Of a DNA stretch of 64,000 bases, positions 9,601-17,409 are shown piece after piece. The first letter of the stretch is position 1. Every line of letters begins with the position of its first letter. The position numbers and the translations under genes are program-made. This stretch comes from Pseudomonas wadenswilerensis (GTDB lineage: Bacteria > Pseudomonadota > Gammaproteobacteria > Pseudomonadales > Pseudomonadaceae), in contig NZ_UIDD01000010.1 of assembly GCF_900497695.1 (NCBI RefSeq), positions 434,001-498,000 on the forward strand, read 5' to 3'. Below the pieces are notes generated by a model that did not search any database, had not been told where the DNA came from, and worked only from the letters and a program-made list of their open reading frames with translations.

Positions 9601-11530
9601 CGCCACCCTGCAGGTTGAAGAAGTCCGGATCATTGGTGTTGAGCGTATAGGTGTAGGAACCATCGGCGGCCAGCACCAGGGTGCCGTAGGTGCCGACGAA
9701 GGTGCCGGCGGTGATTGGTCCGGTCGGTACACGGTCTGCGCCCTGCACATCATTGGTCAGCACGTTGCCGGTCAGGGTCAGCTGATTTTCCGTGGCAGTC
9801 ACCGCATTGGTATCGCCGGCCGCCGTCGGTACATCGTCGAGGATGGAAACATCGATGCTCATGCTCGCACTGCTGCCATCGCTGTCGGTGGCAACAACGT
9901 TGAAACTCTCGCCAAGGGTGTTGCTGCCATTGGCAGTGGCATGCGCCTCGCTGGCGTTCAAGGTGTAGCTGTAAGTCACCTCACCCGTAGCCGGGTTGTA
10001 GCCGCTGATGGTCAGGGTATTGCCCAGTGCGGTCGTGACCGATTGCGGGAAGCCATTGACCACCCCTGCACTGATCACATTGATGCCGCCAACCGTCAGC
10101 GCCTGCAGACCATCAGCCGCGGTCACGGTAAAAGTGCCGCTCTGGGTCAGCGCCGCCGCGTCGGGGCTGCTGCCGTCCGCCAGGTTTTTCTCGAACAGCA
10201 CCAGCTCGCCGCCGTTGATGCTCAGCCCGTTGAGCTCCACCGGATCATTGAGGTTGCTGACGTTCAACACCAGGTTGGCGCTGGAATCATCGCCATCGGC
10301 ATCAGTCAGGGTGTAGGTAAAGGTCTCGATGCCATTCCCACCGCCATGCAGGTTGATGAAGTCCGGATCGGCAGTGTTGAGCGTATAGGTGTAGGAACCA
10401 TCGGCCGCCAGCACCAGCGTGCCGTAGGTGCCAACGAAGGTGCCGGCAGTGATCGGCCCGCTCGGTACCCGGTCTGCGCCCTGCACATCGTTGGTCAGCA
10501 CGTTGCCGGTAAGGGTCAGCTGGTTTTCCGTGGCGGTGACGGCATTGGTATCGGCCATCGCCTGCGGCACATCGTCAATCACGGAGATATCCAGCGAACC
10601 ACTGGCTACGTCGCCATCGGTGTCACTGACCAGTACCGCGATGCTTTCGCCAAGCCCATTGGCGCCAGCGCCGCCTGGGTGGTTTTCGGCTCCGCTCAAG
10701 GAGTAGCTGTAGCTGACCACGCCGCTGCCAGCATCGTAGCCGGTGATGGTCAGCACATTACCCAGGCCGGTGGTGATCGACTGGCCAACGCCAGTCACCG
10801 CTCCAGCAGTAACAATGTTGATGCCACCGACATTGAGGTTGAACACCCCATCAGGTGCCTGCACCGTGAAACTGCCACCCCGGGTCAGGGCCGCCGGATC
10901 ACTGGCCGAACCCTGGGCCAGATTGGCCTCGTTCAACGACAACTCGCCACCCTCGATATCAAGCCCCTGGAGGTTGACCGGGTTGTCGACCGCAGGCAGC
11001 GGCGGTGCATCGTCATTGTTGTTGATCAGGCCGACGTCCAGCTCCGGCAACTCGGGAAAACCGTTGAAGCCTGCAGTGGGAAAGCCAATCTGCGGATCTA
11101 CCCGCCCGGCCACCTCATCGAGAATGACGAAGGTATGCCCGCCGCCCAGTGCACCCGGCGCACCGCCAGTGCCCGGCCCCGCCGCAGTCGGGTCGGCTTC
11201 CTGGGTCGGGTCGGCGCCGGCGGCGATGGCTTGCTGGAGTTTCTCGACATCAGTCAGTTGTGCCTGGCTGGGAGTCGTCGACTCCGACGTCTCGACATGA
11301 GGCGCTTGGTTCGCCAGCAGCTCAGGGGTCAGGGTCAGGCTGCTACCGCGGCCGAGGGTAAGTTCGGCACCGTTTTGCAGGTGGACGGCGACAGCGCCCG
11401 CAAGGCCTGTGTCCAGCTGCTCGCCGGCATACACCTTATCGCCTTCGACCAGAGGCCGGCGGCTGCCATCGCTGCCCACAGCGAAGACTTCGCCCACTAC
11501 CTTGCTGACGATACCGATTAACTTAGCCAT
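3668..11530 (-). CDS. Giant LapA/MapA-type RTX adhesin with retention module and VWA domain
   Basis: A 2,620-residue surface adhesin, start at 11530 (GGAGGAG 9 bases upstream). Residues 1-120 match the LapA/BapA N-terminal retention module (MAKLIGIVSKVVGEVFAVG) and end in T-A-A-G at 115-118, the motif cut by the periplasmic protease LapG in LapA. Residues about 180-1800 hold cadherin/VCBS-like repeats with a 246-residue period: six copies of the DTNAVTATENQLTLTGNVL half and seven of the GGEL-YEKNL half. A von Willebrand A domain with MIDAS motif DVSGSM begins near residue 1815. RTX nonapeptides (GGDGNDFLYGGDGNDQL) lie around 2350-2500 and bind Ca2+, followed by a type I secretion signal. It is divergent from its likely secretion operon. 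By size and context it resembles MapA of P. fluorescens more than the much larger LapA. Confidence 0.92.
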   Translation of the reverse strand: MAKLIGIVSKVVGEVFAVGSDGSRRPLVEGDKVYAGEQLDTGLAGAVAVHLQNGAELTLGRGSSLTLTPELLANQAPHVETSESTTPSQAQLTDVEKLQQAIAAGADPTQEADPTAAGPGTGGAPGALGGGHTFVILDEVAGRVDPQIGFPTAGFNGFPELPELDVGLINNNDDAPPLPAVDNPVNLQGLDIEGGELSLNEANLAQGSASDPAALTRGGSFTVQAPDGVFNLNVGGINIVTAGAVTGVGQSITTGLGNVLTITGYDAGSGVVSYSYSLSGAENHPGGAGANGLGESIAVLVSDTDGDVASGSLDISVIDDVPQAMADTNAVTATENQLTLTGNVLTNDVQGADRVPSGPITAGTFVGTYGTLVLAADGSYTYTLNTADPDFINLHGGGNGIETFTYTLTDADGDDSSANLVLNVSNLNDPVELNGLSINGGELVLFEKNLADGSSPDAAALTQSGTFTVTAADGLQALTVGGINVISAGVVNGFPQSVTTALGNTLTISGYNPATGEVTYSYTLNASEAHATANGSNTLGESFNVVATDSDGSSASMSIDVSILDDVPTAAGDTNAVTATENQLTLTGNVLTNDVQGADRVPTGPITAGTFVGTYGTLVLAADGSYTYTLNTNDPDFFNLQGGGNGVETFAYTLTDADGDASTANLVLNVSNLNDPVTLDGLNVEGGELTVYEKNLGDGSSPDAPALTQTGSFTVTALDGVQTLTVGGITVVSGGVASGFPQSATTALGNTLTTTGYNPATGVVSYSYTLVDNETHAAANGINSLGESFTVSVTDTDGSTASGAIDVNIVDDIPTAAGDTNAVTATENQLTLTGNVLTNDVQGADRVATGPITAGTFVGTYGTLVLAADGSYTYTLNTNDPDFFNLQGGGNGVETFAYTLTDADGDVSTANLVLNVSNLNDPVTLDGLNVEGGELTVYEKNLGDGSSPDAPALTQTGSFTVTALDGVQTLTVGGITVVSGGVASGFPQSATTALGNTLTITGYNPATGVVSYSYTLVDNETHAAANGINSLGESFTVSVTDTDGSTASGAIDVNIVDDIPTAAGDTNAVTATENQLTLTGNVLTNDVQGADRVATGPITAGTFVGTYGTLVLAADGSYTYTLNTNDPDFFNLQGGGNGVETFAYTLTDADGDVSTANLVLNVSNLNDPVTLDGLNVNGGELTVYEKNLGDGSSPNTSALTQSGSFTVTAPDGLQTLTVQGISVITGGVANTFPQSATTALGNTLTITGYNPATGVVSYSYTLLDNEAHPSANDTNSLSESFTVTATDTDGNTASGSIDVNIVDDIPAAAGDTNAVTATENQLTLTGNVLTNDVQGADRIPAGPITAGTFAGTYGTLVLAADGSYTYTLNANNPDFKNLHGGGNGIETFTYTLKDADGDTSTANLVLNVSNLNDPVTLNGLNVNGGELTVYEKNLGDGSSPSNPALTQTGTFTVTAPDGLQTLTVQGINVITGGVANTFPQSATTALGNTLTITGYNPATGVVTYTYTLLDNENHPTANDTNSLSESFTVTATDTDGSTASGSIDVNIVDDVPKAVNDTNAVTASETQLTLTGNVLTNDVQGADRVSGPITGGTFVGTYGTLVLAADGSYTYTLNANDPDFINLPGGGTGVENFTYTLRDADGDTSTATLKLNVSNLDNPVTIDGLNINGGELTVYEKHLSDGSSPNSPALTQTGSFTVTAPDGLQSLTVGGVSVVSGGVVNGFPQSGTTPLGNAITITGYNPATGVVTYSYTLLDNENHPNANGTNSLNEAITVVATDKDGSSANATLDVNIIDDVPSVVGAERSVTPGQVDSNLLLIIDVSGSMNEASGVPGLTRLQLAKQAINALLDKYDEMGDVKVQLVTFSSGADQQSAVWVTVDQAKTIVNGLSANGSTYYDSAIDTAQSAYTTGGKIAGAQNIVYFFSDGAPTSGHSITAPREAAWETFLDNNGVKSYAIGLGGGVNAENLNPLSYDGSTHTDTNATVVTDLSQLNSVLSGTVQGAPITGSLLSGGILGADGGFIKSLLVDGTTYTYDPKANNGQGSYTASGTDRGSFDTVTNTFNIKTVLGGTLLVDMDTGEFTYTPPKDTGSTRTENIGFTASDNDGDLSSANLVVKVYTNTAPVAGADHIISNILSSSIVVPAAALLANDSDANNDRLSVASTTTFETGWAAKGAGFTVGSATPPQVNFSSTGNSAANQLRDLPRSAFRGPANAMTAALIVNGYLGNVTANNANDEDVLTVTLKKGETLKLDHDRPTGNILMEWKDENGSYQTIADGNTFTASHDGVYSIHLVNLTNTSGSNVNNAENYALTMTVDYSNAQNETYNGTYTLSDGHGGSSTGNVDITYQEGNTLTGTGGDDTLLAGAGNDTLNAGAGNDVLIGGDGNDFLYGGDGNDQLIGGAGDDLLDGGAGIDTASYSGAASAVTVNLNTAGGQNTGGAGTDTLVAIENLIGTDYNDTLTGNGNANLLHGGLGNDTLIGGGGDDVLIGGPGNNTLTGGTGSDTFLYQQGNTGHDVVTDFTPGTDHLDLSQLLQGENTTTASLDDYLHFKVTGSGASVVSTIEVSSVAGAAPTQTIDLAGVNLAQHYGVTAGAGGVVAAGQDTATIINGMLNDHSLKVDTV
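6110..10990 (-). repeat. 738-bp tandem repeats inside the adhesin gene
   Basis: The extracellular part of the adhesin is built from about six tandem units with a period of 738 bp (246 codons). The two units spanning roughly 8040-8778 and 8779-9516 are almost identical at DNA level, differing at only a few positions in the stretches I compared. The outer units are more diverged. This pattern indicates recent duplication or gene conversion in the middle of the array and predicts length variation between strains. Confidence 0.9.
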
Positions 11531-12050
11531 GAGCGCACTCCTCCACTGCAAATCGGTTGATTGCAACAAGCGTGCGCTGAACTATCGCGTGCCCAACCCG
11601 ACGGGATTACCCCGGGCCAGCGCTGAAAACAGCCTGCCAGTACGCCGTGATTTCAATGAAATCAACAACTTCGCCTGTCAGTGCTGCGGTGAAAGTGGTT
11701 GAACGAAGTGGCCTTGTGACATATGCCAAAAAATTGTCGCCAAATTTCGCCCCGCCTCCATCCCCTCCGCTACATCCATGCCCTCTGCTGCAAAAACACG
11801 GGAACTTTCTCTGACGCCCGAAAAATGCCCTCTAGCGCTATTCCACGGGCTGCCTGATATGAACAATGTCGCGGATTTCTTAGACCGCATAAGTTTTTTT
11901 TCGCATAACTCTTATGAAAAAATCTTCTTAGCTGCGCGCGTAAATGTTCTTAGCTCTGTTGTTACAAGCCTGATACGGTTTGACCTCAGGTTTTCGTCAC
12001 TTTTTTGACGAACCGCAGGACCATTATTAGAAATCAGGGAGAAGTAACCC
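11531..12050. promoter_or_regulatory. Divergent intergenic region between the adhesin and its secretion operon
   Basis: These 520 bases contain no convincing gene. They are more AT-rich than the neighbours and must hold the promoters of both the adhesin (leftward) and the tolC-type gene (rightward). One clear structure is a perfect 7-bp inverted repeat TTCGTCA (11993-11999) / TGACGAA (12006-12012) around a T-rich 6-base spacer, about 40 bases before the tolC-type start. No certain -35/-10 pair could be assigned. Confidence 0.5.
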
Positions 12051-13424
12051 ATGCGCGTTTTGACCCCCATCACCAGCGCAATTCTGTTGGCCATGGCATG
12101 TACCAATGCCCAGGCGATGTCACTTAATGAGGCTGTGCAAAACGCCGTGGATCAACATCCGGAAATTGGAGCCAGCAAGAACAGCCGGCTGTCGGCCGAT
12201 GAAGATGTGAAGTTCGCCAGAGGCGGTTACTACCCCAGAGTCGACCTGGTGGCCGGCTATGGGCGCCAGCGCTCCGACAACACCAACACCCGTGGCACCA
12301 ATGTCGACGGCACGCGCGACCATAATAAAGAGACATTGACCTACACCCAGTCCGACCTGCGCCTGCGGCAGATGCTCTTCGACGGCTTCAACACCGCCAA
12401 CGAAGTCGGCCGTACGGAAGCGGTGGTGAACTCGCGCGCCTACTACACCCAGGCCACCGCCCAGTCCGTCGCCCTGAGCGCCATCGAGGTTTACCTCGAG
12501 GTGCTCAAACGCCGTGAGCTGGTGACCCTGGCCAAGAACAACCTGCAAGCGCACCTGCGGGTCAACGACCAGATCGGCCTGCGTAGCGAGCGTGGCGTCG
12601 GCAGCATCGCCGACCGCGACCAGTCCACTGCCCGCCGCGCCTTGGCGGAAAACAACCTGTACACCGCCGAGGTCGACCTGGCCGATGCCGAGGCCAGGTT
12701 CTATAGCGTCGTCGGTCGCCCGGCCGATGAGCTGGAAACCCCGGTGACCATCAAGGGCGAAGTGCCTGGCGACCTGGGGGCTGCGCGCCAGAACATGCTC
12801 GACAACAACCCCTACCTGAAATCCGCCCAGGCCGATGTCAATGCGGCCGAGCAGCAATACGAAGTGGCCAAGTCGCCGTTCTATCCGCGTCTGGACGCGG
12901 TGCTGGCCACCGGTGCCAACAACAACACCGCAGGCCAGGTCGGCCATGACAACAACGACTGGCAGGCCGGTGTCGAGCTCAACTACAACCTGTTCCGTGG
13001 TGGCAGCGACAAGGCCCGCCTGCAGTCCGATGCGCACAAGATCAACCAGGCCATGGACATCCGCAACAACGCTCTGCGCCAGCTTACCGAGGACCTGTCG
13101 CTGTCGTGGAACGCCATGAACAACGCCCGCGTGCAACTGCCGGCGGCCCGCGAATACGCCGAGACCTCCACCCGCGTGCGCGCGGCCTACCAAGACCAGT
13201 TCGGCCTCGGCCAGCGCACCCTGCTCGACCTGCTCGACAGTGAAAACGAGCTGTACAACGCCAACCGCCGCTACACCGAAGTGCGCTACACCGAAGAGTT
13301 CTCCATGTACCGGGTCCTGGCCAACATGGGTGAATTGTTGAGCAAGCAGCGCATCTCGTTGCCCCCCGAAGCGATCGCCAAGAGCGAAGTGAAGAGCGAG
13401 GCGCGCTTGCCCGATATGCGCTAA
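12051..13424 (+). CDS. TolC-family outer membrane protein of the adhesin type I secretion system (LapE/MapE-like)
   Basis: A 457-residue outer membrane efflux protein that forms the channel through which the adhesin leaves the cell. The N-terminus (MRVLTPITSAILLAMACTNA then QAMSLNEAV) is a signal peptide with cleavage after AQA. The rest shows the two-fold coiled-coil TolC architecture, including the AEVDLADAEARFYSVVG and ALRQLTEDLSLSWN helices and the conserved QFGLGQRTLLDLLDSENEL segment near residue 385. GGGAGAAG lies 8 bases upstream of the ATG. It opens a three-gene operon with the ABC transporter (31-base gap) and the HlyD adaptor, divergent from the adhesin. Confidence 0.93.
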   Translation: MRVLTPITSAILLAMACTNAQAMSLNEAVQNAVDQHPEIGASKNSRLSADEDVKFARGGYYPRVDLVAGYGRQRSDNTNTRGTNVDGTRDHNKETLTYTQSDLRLRQMLFDGFNTANEVGRTEAVVNSRAYYTQATAQSVALSAIEVYLEVLKRRELVTLAKNNLQAHLRVNDQIGLRSERGVGSIADRDQSTARRALAENNLYTAEVDLADAEARFYSVVGRPADELETPVTIKGEVPGDLGAARQNMLDNNPYLKSAQADVNAAEQQYEVAKSPFYPRLDAVLATGANNNTAGQVGHDNNDWQAGVELNYNLFRGGSDKARLQSDAHKINQAMDIRNNALRQLTEDLSLSWNAMNNARVQLPAAREYAETSTRVRAAYQDQFGLGQRTLLDLLDSENELYNANRRYTEVRYTEEFSMYRVLANMGELLSKQRISLPPEAIAKSEVKSEARLPDMR

Positions 13425-13455
13425 TCCCCTCCACCCGCTGCAGGAGTAGGCGACC

Positions 13456-15612
13456 TTGACCAGCATGCAACCTGCGAGCTCGGCATTAGATCCGCGCCAG
13501 AGTTTCGATGACCCGTTACTCGATGGCTTGCTGATCCTCTGCAAGCTGCATGGTTGCACTGTCAGTCGCGCCGGTCTGAGTGCCGGCCTGCCCCTGCCCG
13601 AGCAACGCCTGAGCCTTGAGCTGCTGCCCCGGGCAGCAGCACGGGCCGGGCTGCAGGCGCGGGTTCTACGGCGTGAATTGGGGTCAATCTCGGCGCTCAA
13701 CCTGCCAGTGCTGGTGCTGCTCAAGGACGGTCGCTGCGCAGTGCTGCGCCGTTGGGGCGAAGATGGCCGGGCGTTGATCCTGCCCTGCGAAGCCGAAGGC
13801 GGCGAGCAGTGGGTCAGCCGCGAAGAACTGCTTGAAGCCTACGCCGGTGAAGCCCTGTTCGCCCGCCCCCGCCACGAACTGGAAGACCTGCGGGCCCCGC
13901 TGATGCCGCGGGTCAACGCCTGGTTCCGCGACACCCTCAAACTCTCGCGCTGGCTGTACAGCGACGCCATCCTCGCCAGCCTGCTGATCAACCTGCTGGG
14001 GCTGATGGTGCCGTTGTTCGTCATGCAGACCTACGACCGGGTGGTGCCCAACCAGGCCACCTCGACGCTCTGGGTGCTGAGTGCCGGCCTGTTGATCGGC
14101 ACCCTGTTCGAATTGACCCTGCGCGTAGTCCGCGCCCACCTGCTCGACCAGGCCGGAAAAAAGACCGACCTGATTCTCTCTGCCACCCTGTTCGAACGCA
14201 TCACCGGCATGTCGATGAAAGCCCGCCCGGCCACGGTCGGCGGCTTTGCCCAGAGCATTCATGACTTCCAGGGCCTGCGTGAATTCCTCACCGCGGTGAC
14301 CCTGACCAGCGTCATCGACCTGCCCTTCGTGGTGTTGATGCTGGCAGTGATCGGCCTGCTCGGCGGCTGGCTGGTGGTGATCCCGCTGATCGCCTTTCCG
14401 CTGACCATTGTCTTCGCCCTGTTCATCCAGATACGCCTGCGCGACACCGTGCAAAAAAGCCTGGCCCTTGGCGCCGTGCGCCAGGCCTTGCTGATCGAAA
14501 CCCTCGGCGGCCTGGAGACCCTCAAGGCCTGCAGCGCTGAAAGCGAGCGCCAGTACCAGTGGGAAAGTACCCACGGCGCCCTCACCCGCCTCGACGCCCA
14601 CGCCCGCAACCTTTCGGCCGTGGCCACCAACGGCACGTTGTTCATCCAGCAGTTCTGCGGCATGGCCACCATCGTTGCCGGGGTTTACAGCATCATCGCC
14701 GGCAACCTCAGCGTCGGCGCCCTGGTCGCCAGCTATATGCTCGGCAGCCGGGTATTGGCACCGCTGGGGCAGATCGCCGGGCTGATTACCCGCTACCAGC
14801 AGGCACAACTGACCATGCGCAGCACCGATGCGCTGATGGCCCTGCCCCAGGAACGCCAGGCCGGCCAGCAGCCGCTGGAACGCACCCAGTTGCACGGCGC
14901 CCTCGACGTCAGCCATGTGAGCTTTCGCTACACCGGACAGAACGCTGCCGCCCTCAATGACATCAGCTTCAGCGTCAAGCCGGGCGAACGTATCGGCATC
15001 ATCGGCCGCAGCGGTTCCGGCAAGAGCACCCTGGCGCGCCTGCTGATGGGTTTCTATGCCCCGGACGAAGGGCAGATCCTGCTCGACAATCTCGACCTGC
15101 GCCAACTGGACATCGCCGACTTGCGTCACCAACTGGGCTACGTCGCCCATGACTTGCCGCTGCTGGCGGGCAGTTTGCGCGACAACCTGACCCTTGGCGC
15201 GCGCTATGTGAGTGATGCGCGGATGCTCGAAGTCGCCGAGCTGACCGGCGTCAGCGAGCTGGCCCGGCAACATCCGCAAGGCTTCGACCGCCCGGTGGGC
15301 GAGCGTGGCCAACTGCTCTCCGGCGGCCAGCGCCAGGCCGTGCTGCTGGCCCGGGCGATGCTGCTCGAACCGCCGATCATGATCCTCGACGAACCCACCA
15401 GCCACATGGACAACAGCAGCGAAGACCAACTGCGCCAGCGCCTGCATGGCTGGGTCCAGGGCAAGACCCTGCTGCTGGTCACCCACCGCACCTCGATGCT
15501 CAGCCTGGTCGACCGGCTGCTGGTGCTGGACAACGGCAGGATCGTTGCCGACGGACCGAAGGAAGCGGTCATCGATGCACTGCGCAAAGGCCGCGTTGGC
15601 GCGGCACTCTAG
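13456..15612 (+). CDS. Type I secretion ABC transporter, LapB/MapB-like
   Basis: A 718-residue inner membrane permease/ATPase that energises export of the RTX adhesin. Residues 1-150 form a C39-like domain without the peptidase catalytic cysteine context, as in RTX exporters that bind rather than cut their substrate. Membrane helices follow at about 165-430 (SLLINLLGLMVPLFVMQTYD). The nucleotide-binding domain has Walker A GRSGSGKST near residue 517, signature LSGGQRQAVLLARAML and Walker B IMILDEPTS. The TTG at 13456 is preferred to the ATG at 13465 because AGGAG lies 9 bases before the TTG and 18 before the ATG. It is followed 11 bases later by the HlyD-family adaptor. Confidence 0.93.
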   Translation: MTSMQPASSALDPRQSFDDPLLDGLLILCKLHGCTVSRAGLSAGLPLPEQRLSLELLPRAAARAGLQARVLRRELGSISALNLPVLVLLKDGRCAVLRRWGEDGRALILPCEAEGGEQWVSREELLEAYAGEALFARPRHELEDLRAPLMPRVNAWFRDTLKLSRWLYSDAILASLLINLLGLMVPLFVMQTYDRVVPNQATSTLWVLSAGLLIGTLFELTLRVVRAHLLDQAGKKTDLILSATLFERITGMSMKARPATVGGFAQSIHDFQGLREFLTAVTLTSVIDLPFVVLMLAVIGLLGGWLVVIPLIAFPLTIVFALFIQIRLRDTVQKSLALGAVRQALLIETLGGLETLKACSAESERQYQWESTHGALTRLDAHARNLSAVATNGTLFIQQFCGMATIVAGVYSIIAGNLSVGALVASYMLGSRVLAPLGQIAGLITRYQQAQLTMRSTDALMALPQERQAGQQPLERTQLHGALDVSHVSFRYTGQNAAALNDISFSVKPGERIGIIGRSGSGKSTLARLLMGFYAPDEGQILLDNLDLRQLDIADLRHQLGYVAHDLPLLAGSLRDNLTLGARYVSDARMLEVAELTGVSELARQHPQGFDRPVGERGQLLSGGQRQAVLLARAMLLEPPIMILDEPTSHMDNSSEDQLRQRLHGWVQGKTLLLVTHRTSMLSLVDRLLVLDNGRIVADGPKEAVIDALRKGRVGAAL

Positions 15613-15623
15613 GGGGTCCATCC

Positions 15624-16979
15624 ATGTCCGTAAGCCAAGGCCTGCGCAGTTACTTCCAGAGTTTCGGCAAGACCGCCGAACACGAGTTCATGCCCGATGT
15701 GGCCGGCGCCACGCTGCAGGACTCGCCGCGCCTGTCACGCATTACCGTATGGCTGGCTGCAGCTTTGTTACTGGTAGCGCTGCTCTGGGCCAAGTTCGCC
15801 GTGCTCGATGAAGTGACCATGGGCGAAGGCAAGGCCATTCCGTCGAGCAAGGTCCAGGTGATCCAGAACCTGGAAGGCGGCATCGTTACCGAGATCTTCG
15901 TGCGCGAAGGGCAGATGGTGAACAAGGGCGATACCCTGCTGCGCCTGGACGACACCCGGTTTCAGTCCAACAAGGGCGAGAGCGAGGCCGACCGTTTTGC
16001 CCTCACGGCCCAGGTCGAGCGCTTGTCAGCCGAAGCCGAAGGCCGGCCGTTCCAGCTCTCCGAAGAAGTGCGCAGCAAGGCGCCGCAGGTGGCTGAAGAC
16101 GAGCTGTCGCTGTACCAGTCACGCCAGCGTCGCCTGACCAGCGAGAAGCAGACCCTCAACGAACAACTGCGGCAGAAGACCCAGGAACTGGCCGAGTTCC
16201 GCTCCAAGGTCGAGCAATACCGCTCTGCCCTGGCCCTGTTGCAGCAGGAGCTGAACATGTCGACGCCGCTGGTCGGCACCGGGGCGATTTCACCGGTGGA
16301 GATCCTGCGTCTCAAGCGCAGCGCCGTCGAAGCCCGCGGCTCGCTCAACGCCACCAGCCTGGCGATCCCCCGGGCCGAAGCGGCGGTAGCGGAGATCAAG
16401 AGCAAGATCGAAGAGTCCGAAGCCGGGTTTCGTTCGGAAGCTGCCAAGGAGCTCAACGAAAAACGCACCGACCTGTCGAAGATCACTGCCTCGAGCATCG
16501 CCATCGATGACCGGGTGACCCGCACCACGGTGGTTTCGCCGGTTCACGGGATCATCAAGCTGCTCAAGGTCAACACCATCGGCGGCGTGGTCCAGCCCGG
16601 CAGCGACCTGCTGGAGATCGTGCCGCTGGAAGACAACCTGCTGATCGAGGCCAAGGTGCGGCCGCAAGATGTCGCCTTCCTGCACCCCGGGCAGTCGGCG
16701 ATGGTCAAGTTCAGCGCCTACGACTACACCATCTATGGCGGCCTGAAGGCCAAGCTCGAACTGATCAGCGCCGACACCGTCACCGACGACAAGGGCAATG
16801 CCTTTTACCTGATCCAGGTGCGTACCGACCGCAACCATCTGGGGGGTGACAACAAGCCGTTGTTGATCATTCCGGGCATGACCGCGACGGTGGATATCAT
16901 CACCGGGCACAAGAGCGTGCTCGACTACCTGCTCAAGCCGGTGCTCAAGGCACGTACCGAGGCGATGCGCGAACGCTGA
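15624..16979 (+). CDS. HlyD-family type I secretion membrane fusion protein, LapC/MapC-like
   Basis: A 451-residue periplasmic adaptor linking the ABC transporter to the TolC-type channel. It has a short cytoplasmic N-terminus, one membrane helix (ITVWLAAALLLVALLWAKF, about residues 40-60), a lipoyl-like half-motif (VIQNLEGGIVTEIFVREGQ), a long coiled coil (about 115-290) and the C-terminal HlyD signature region (VVSPVHGIIKLLKVNTIGG). The ATG follows an AGGGGGT ribosome binding site. It ends the secretion operon; immediately downstream is a 102-bp tandem REP array. Confidence 0.93.
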   Translation: MSVSQGLRSYFQSFGKTAEHEFMPDVAGATLQDSPRLSRITVWLAAALLLVALLWAKFAVLDEVTMGEGKAIPSSKVQVIQNLEGGIVTEIFVREGQMVNKGDTLLRLDDTRFQSNKGESEADRFALTAQVERLSAEAEGRPFQLSEEVRSKAPQVAEDELSLYQSRQRRLTSEKQTLNEQLRQKTQELAEFRSKVEQYRSALALLQQELNMSTPLVGTGAISPVEILRLKRSAVEARGSLNATSLAIPRAEAAVAEIKSKIEESEAGFRSEAAKELNEKRTDLSKITASSIAIDDRVTRTTVVSPVHGIIKLLKVNTIGGVVQPGSDLLEIVPLEDNLLIEAKVRPQDVAFLHPGQSAMVKFSAYDYTIYGGLKAKLELISADTVTDDKGNAFYLIQVRTDRNHLGGDNKPLLIIPGMTATVDIITGHKSVLDYLLKPVLKARTEAMRER

Positions 16980-16980
16980 A

Positions 16981-17400
16981 GCGTTCGAGGGCTGCTGTAC
17001 GCAGCCCATCGCCGGCAAAGCCGGCTCCCACAGAATTGCCGCCTGCAGATCCAATGTGGGAGCTGGCCTTGCCAGCGATCGAGCGTTCGGGAGCTGCTGA
17101 GCGCAGCCCATCACCGGCAAGGCCGGCTCCCACAGAATTGCCGCCTGCAGATCCAATGTGGGAGCTGGCCTTGCCAGCGATCGAGCGTTCGGGAGCTGCT
17201 GAGCGCAGCCCATCGCCGGCAAGGCCGGCTCCCACAGAATTGCCGCCTGCAGATCCAATGTGGGAGCTGGCCTTGCCAGCGATCAAGCGTTCGGGAGCTG
17301 CTGAGCGCAGCCCATCGCCGGCAAGGCCGGCTCCCACAGAATTGCCGCCTGCAGATCCAATGTGGGAGCTGGCCTTGCCAGCGATCGAGCGCGAAGCGCT
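16981..17400. repeat. Tandem array of a 102-bp REP-containing unit (about four copies)
   Basis: The block gaattgccgcctgcagatcc recurs at 17033, 17135, 17237 and 17339, an exact 102-base period. Each unit contains two inverted REP arms (tgtgggagctggccttgcca and its near complement ggcaaggccggctcccaca) plus a fixed linker. Copies differ by single bases only. Open frames crossing it are artefacts of the repetition. It separates the convergent secretion operon and DTW-domain gene. Confidence 0.9.
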
Positions 17401-17409
17401 CGCAGTGGC

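Noticed and set aside
6497..11521. A 1,674-codon open frame antisense to the adhesin repeats
   Set aside because: It is the complement of a GC-rich, 738-bp repetitive gene, which keeps the frame open by repetition. It lacks a ribosome binding site and any recognisable domain; the sense strand has clear RTX, VWA and retention domains.
11678..12008. Short open frames in the adhesin-tolC gap
   Set aside because: No ribosome binding site and unusual amino acid composition; the region is AT-rich and looks regulatory.
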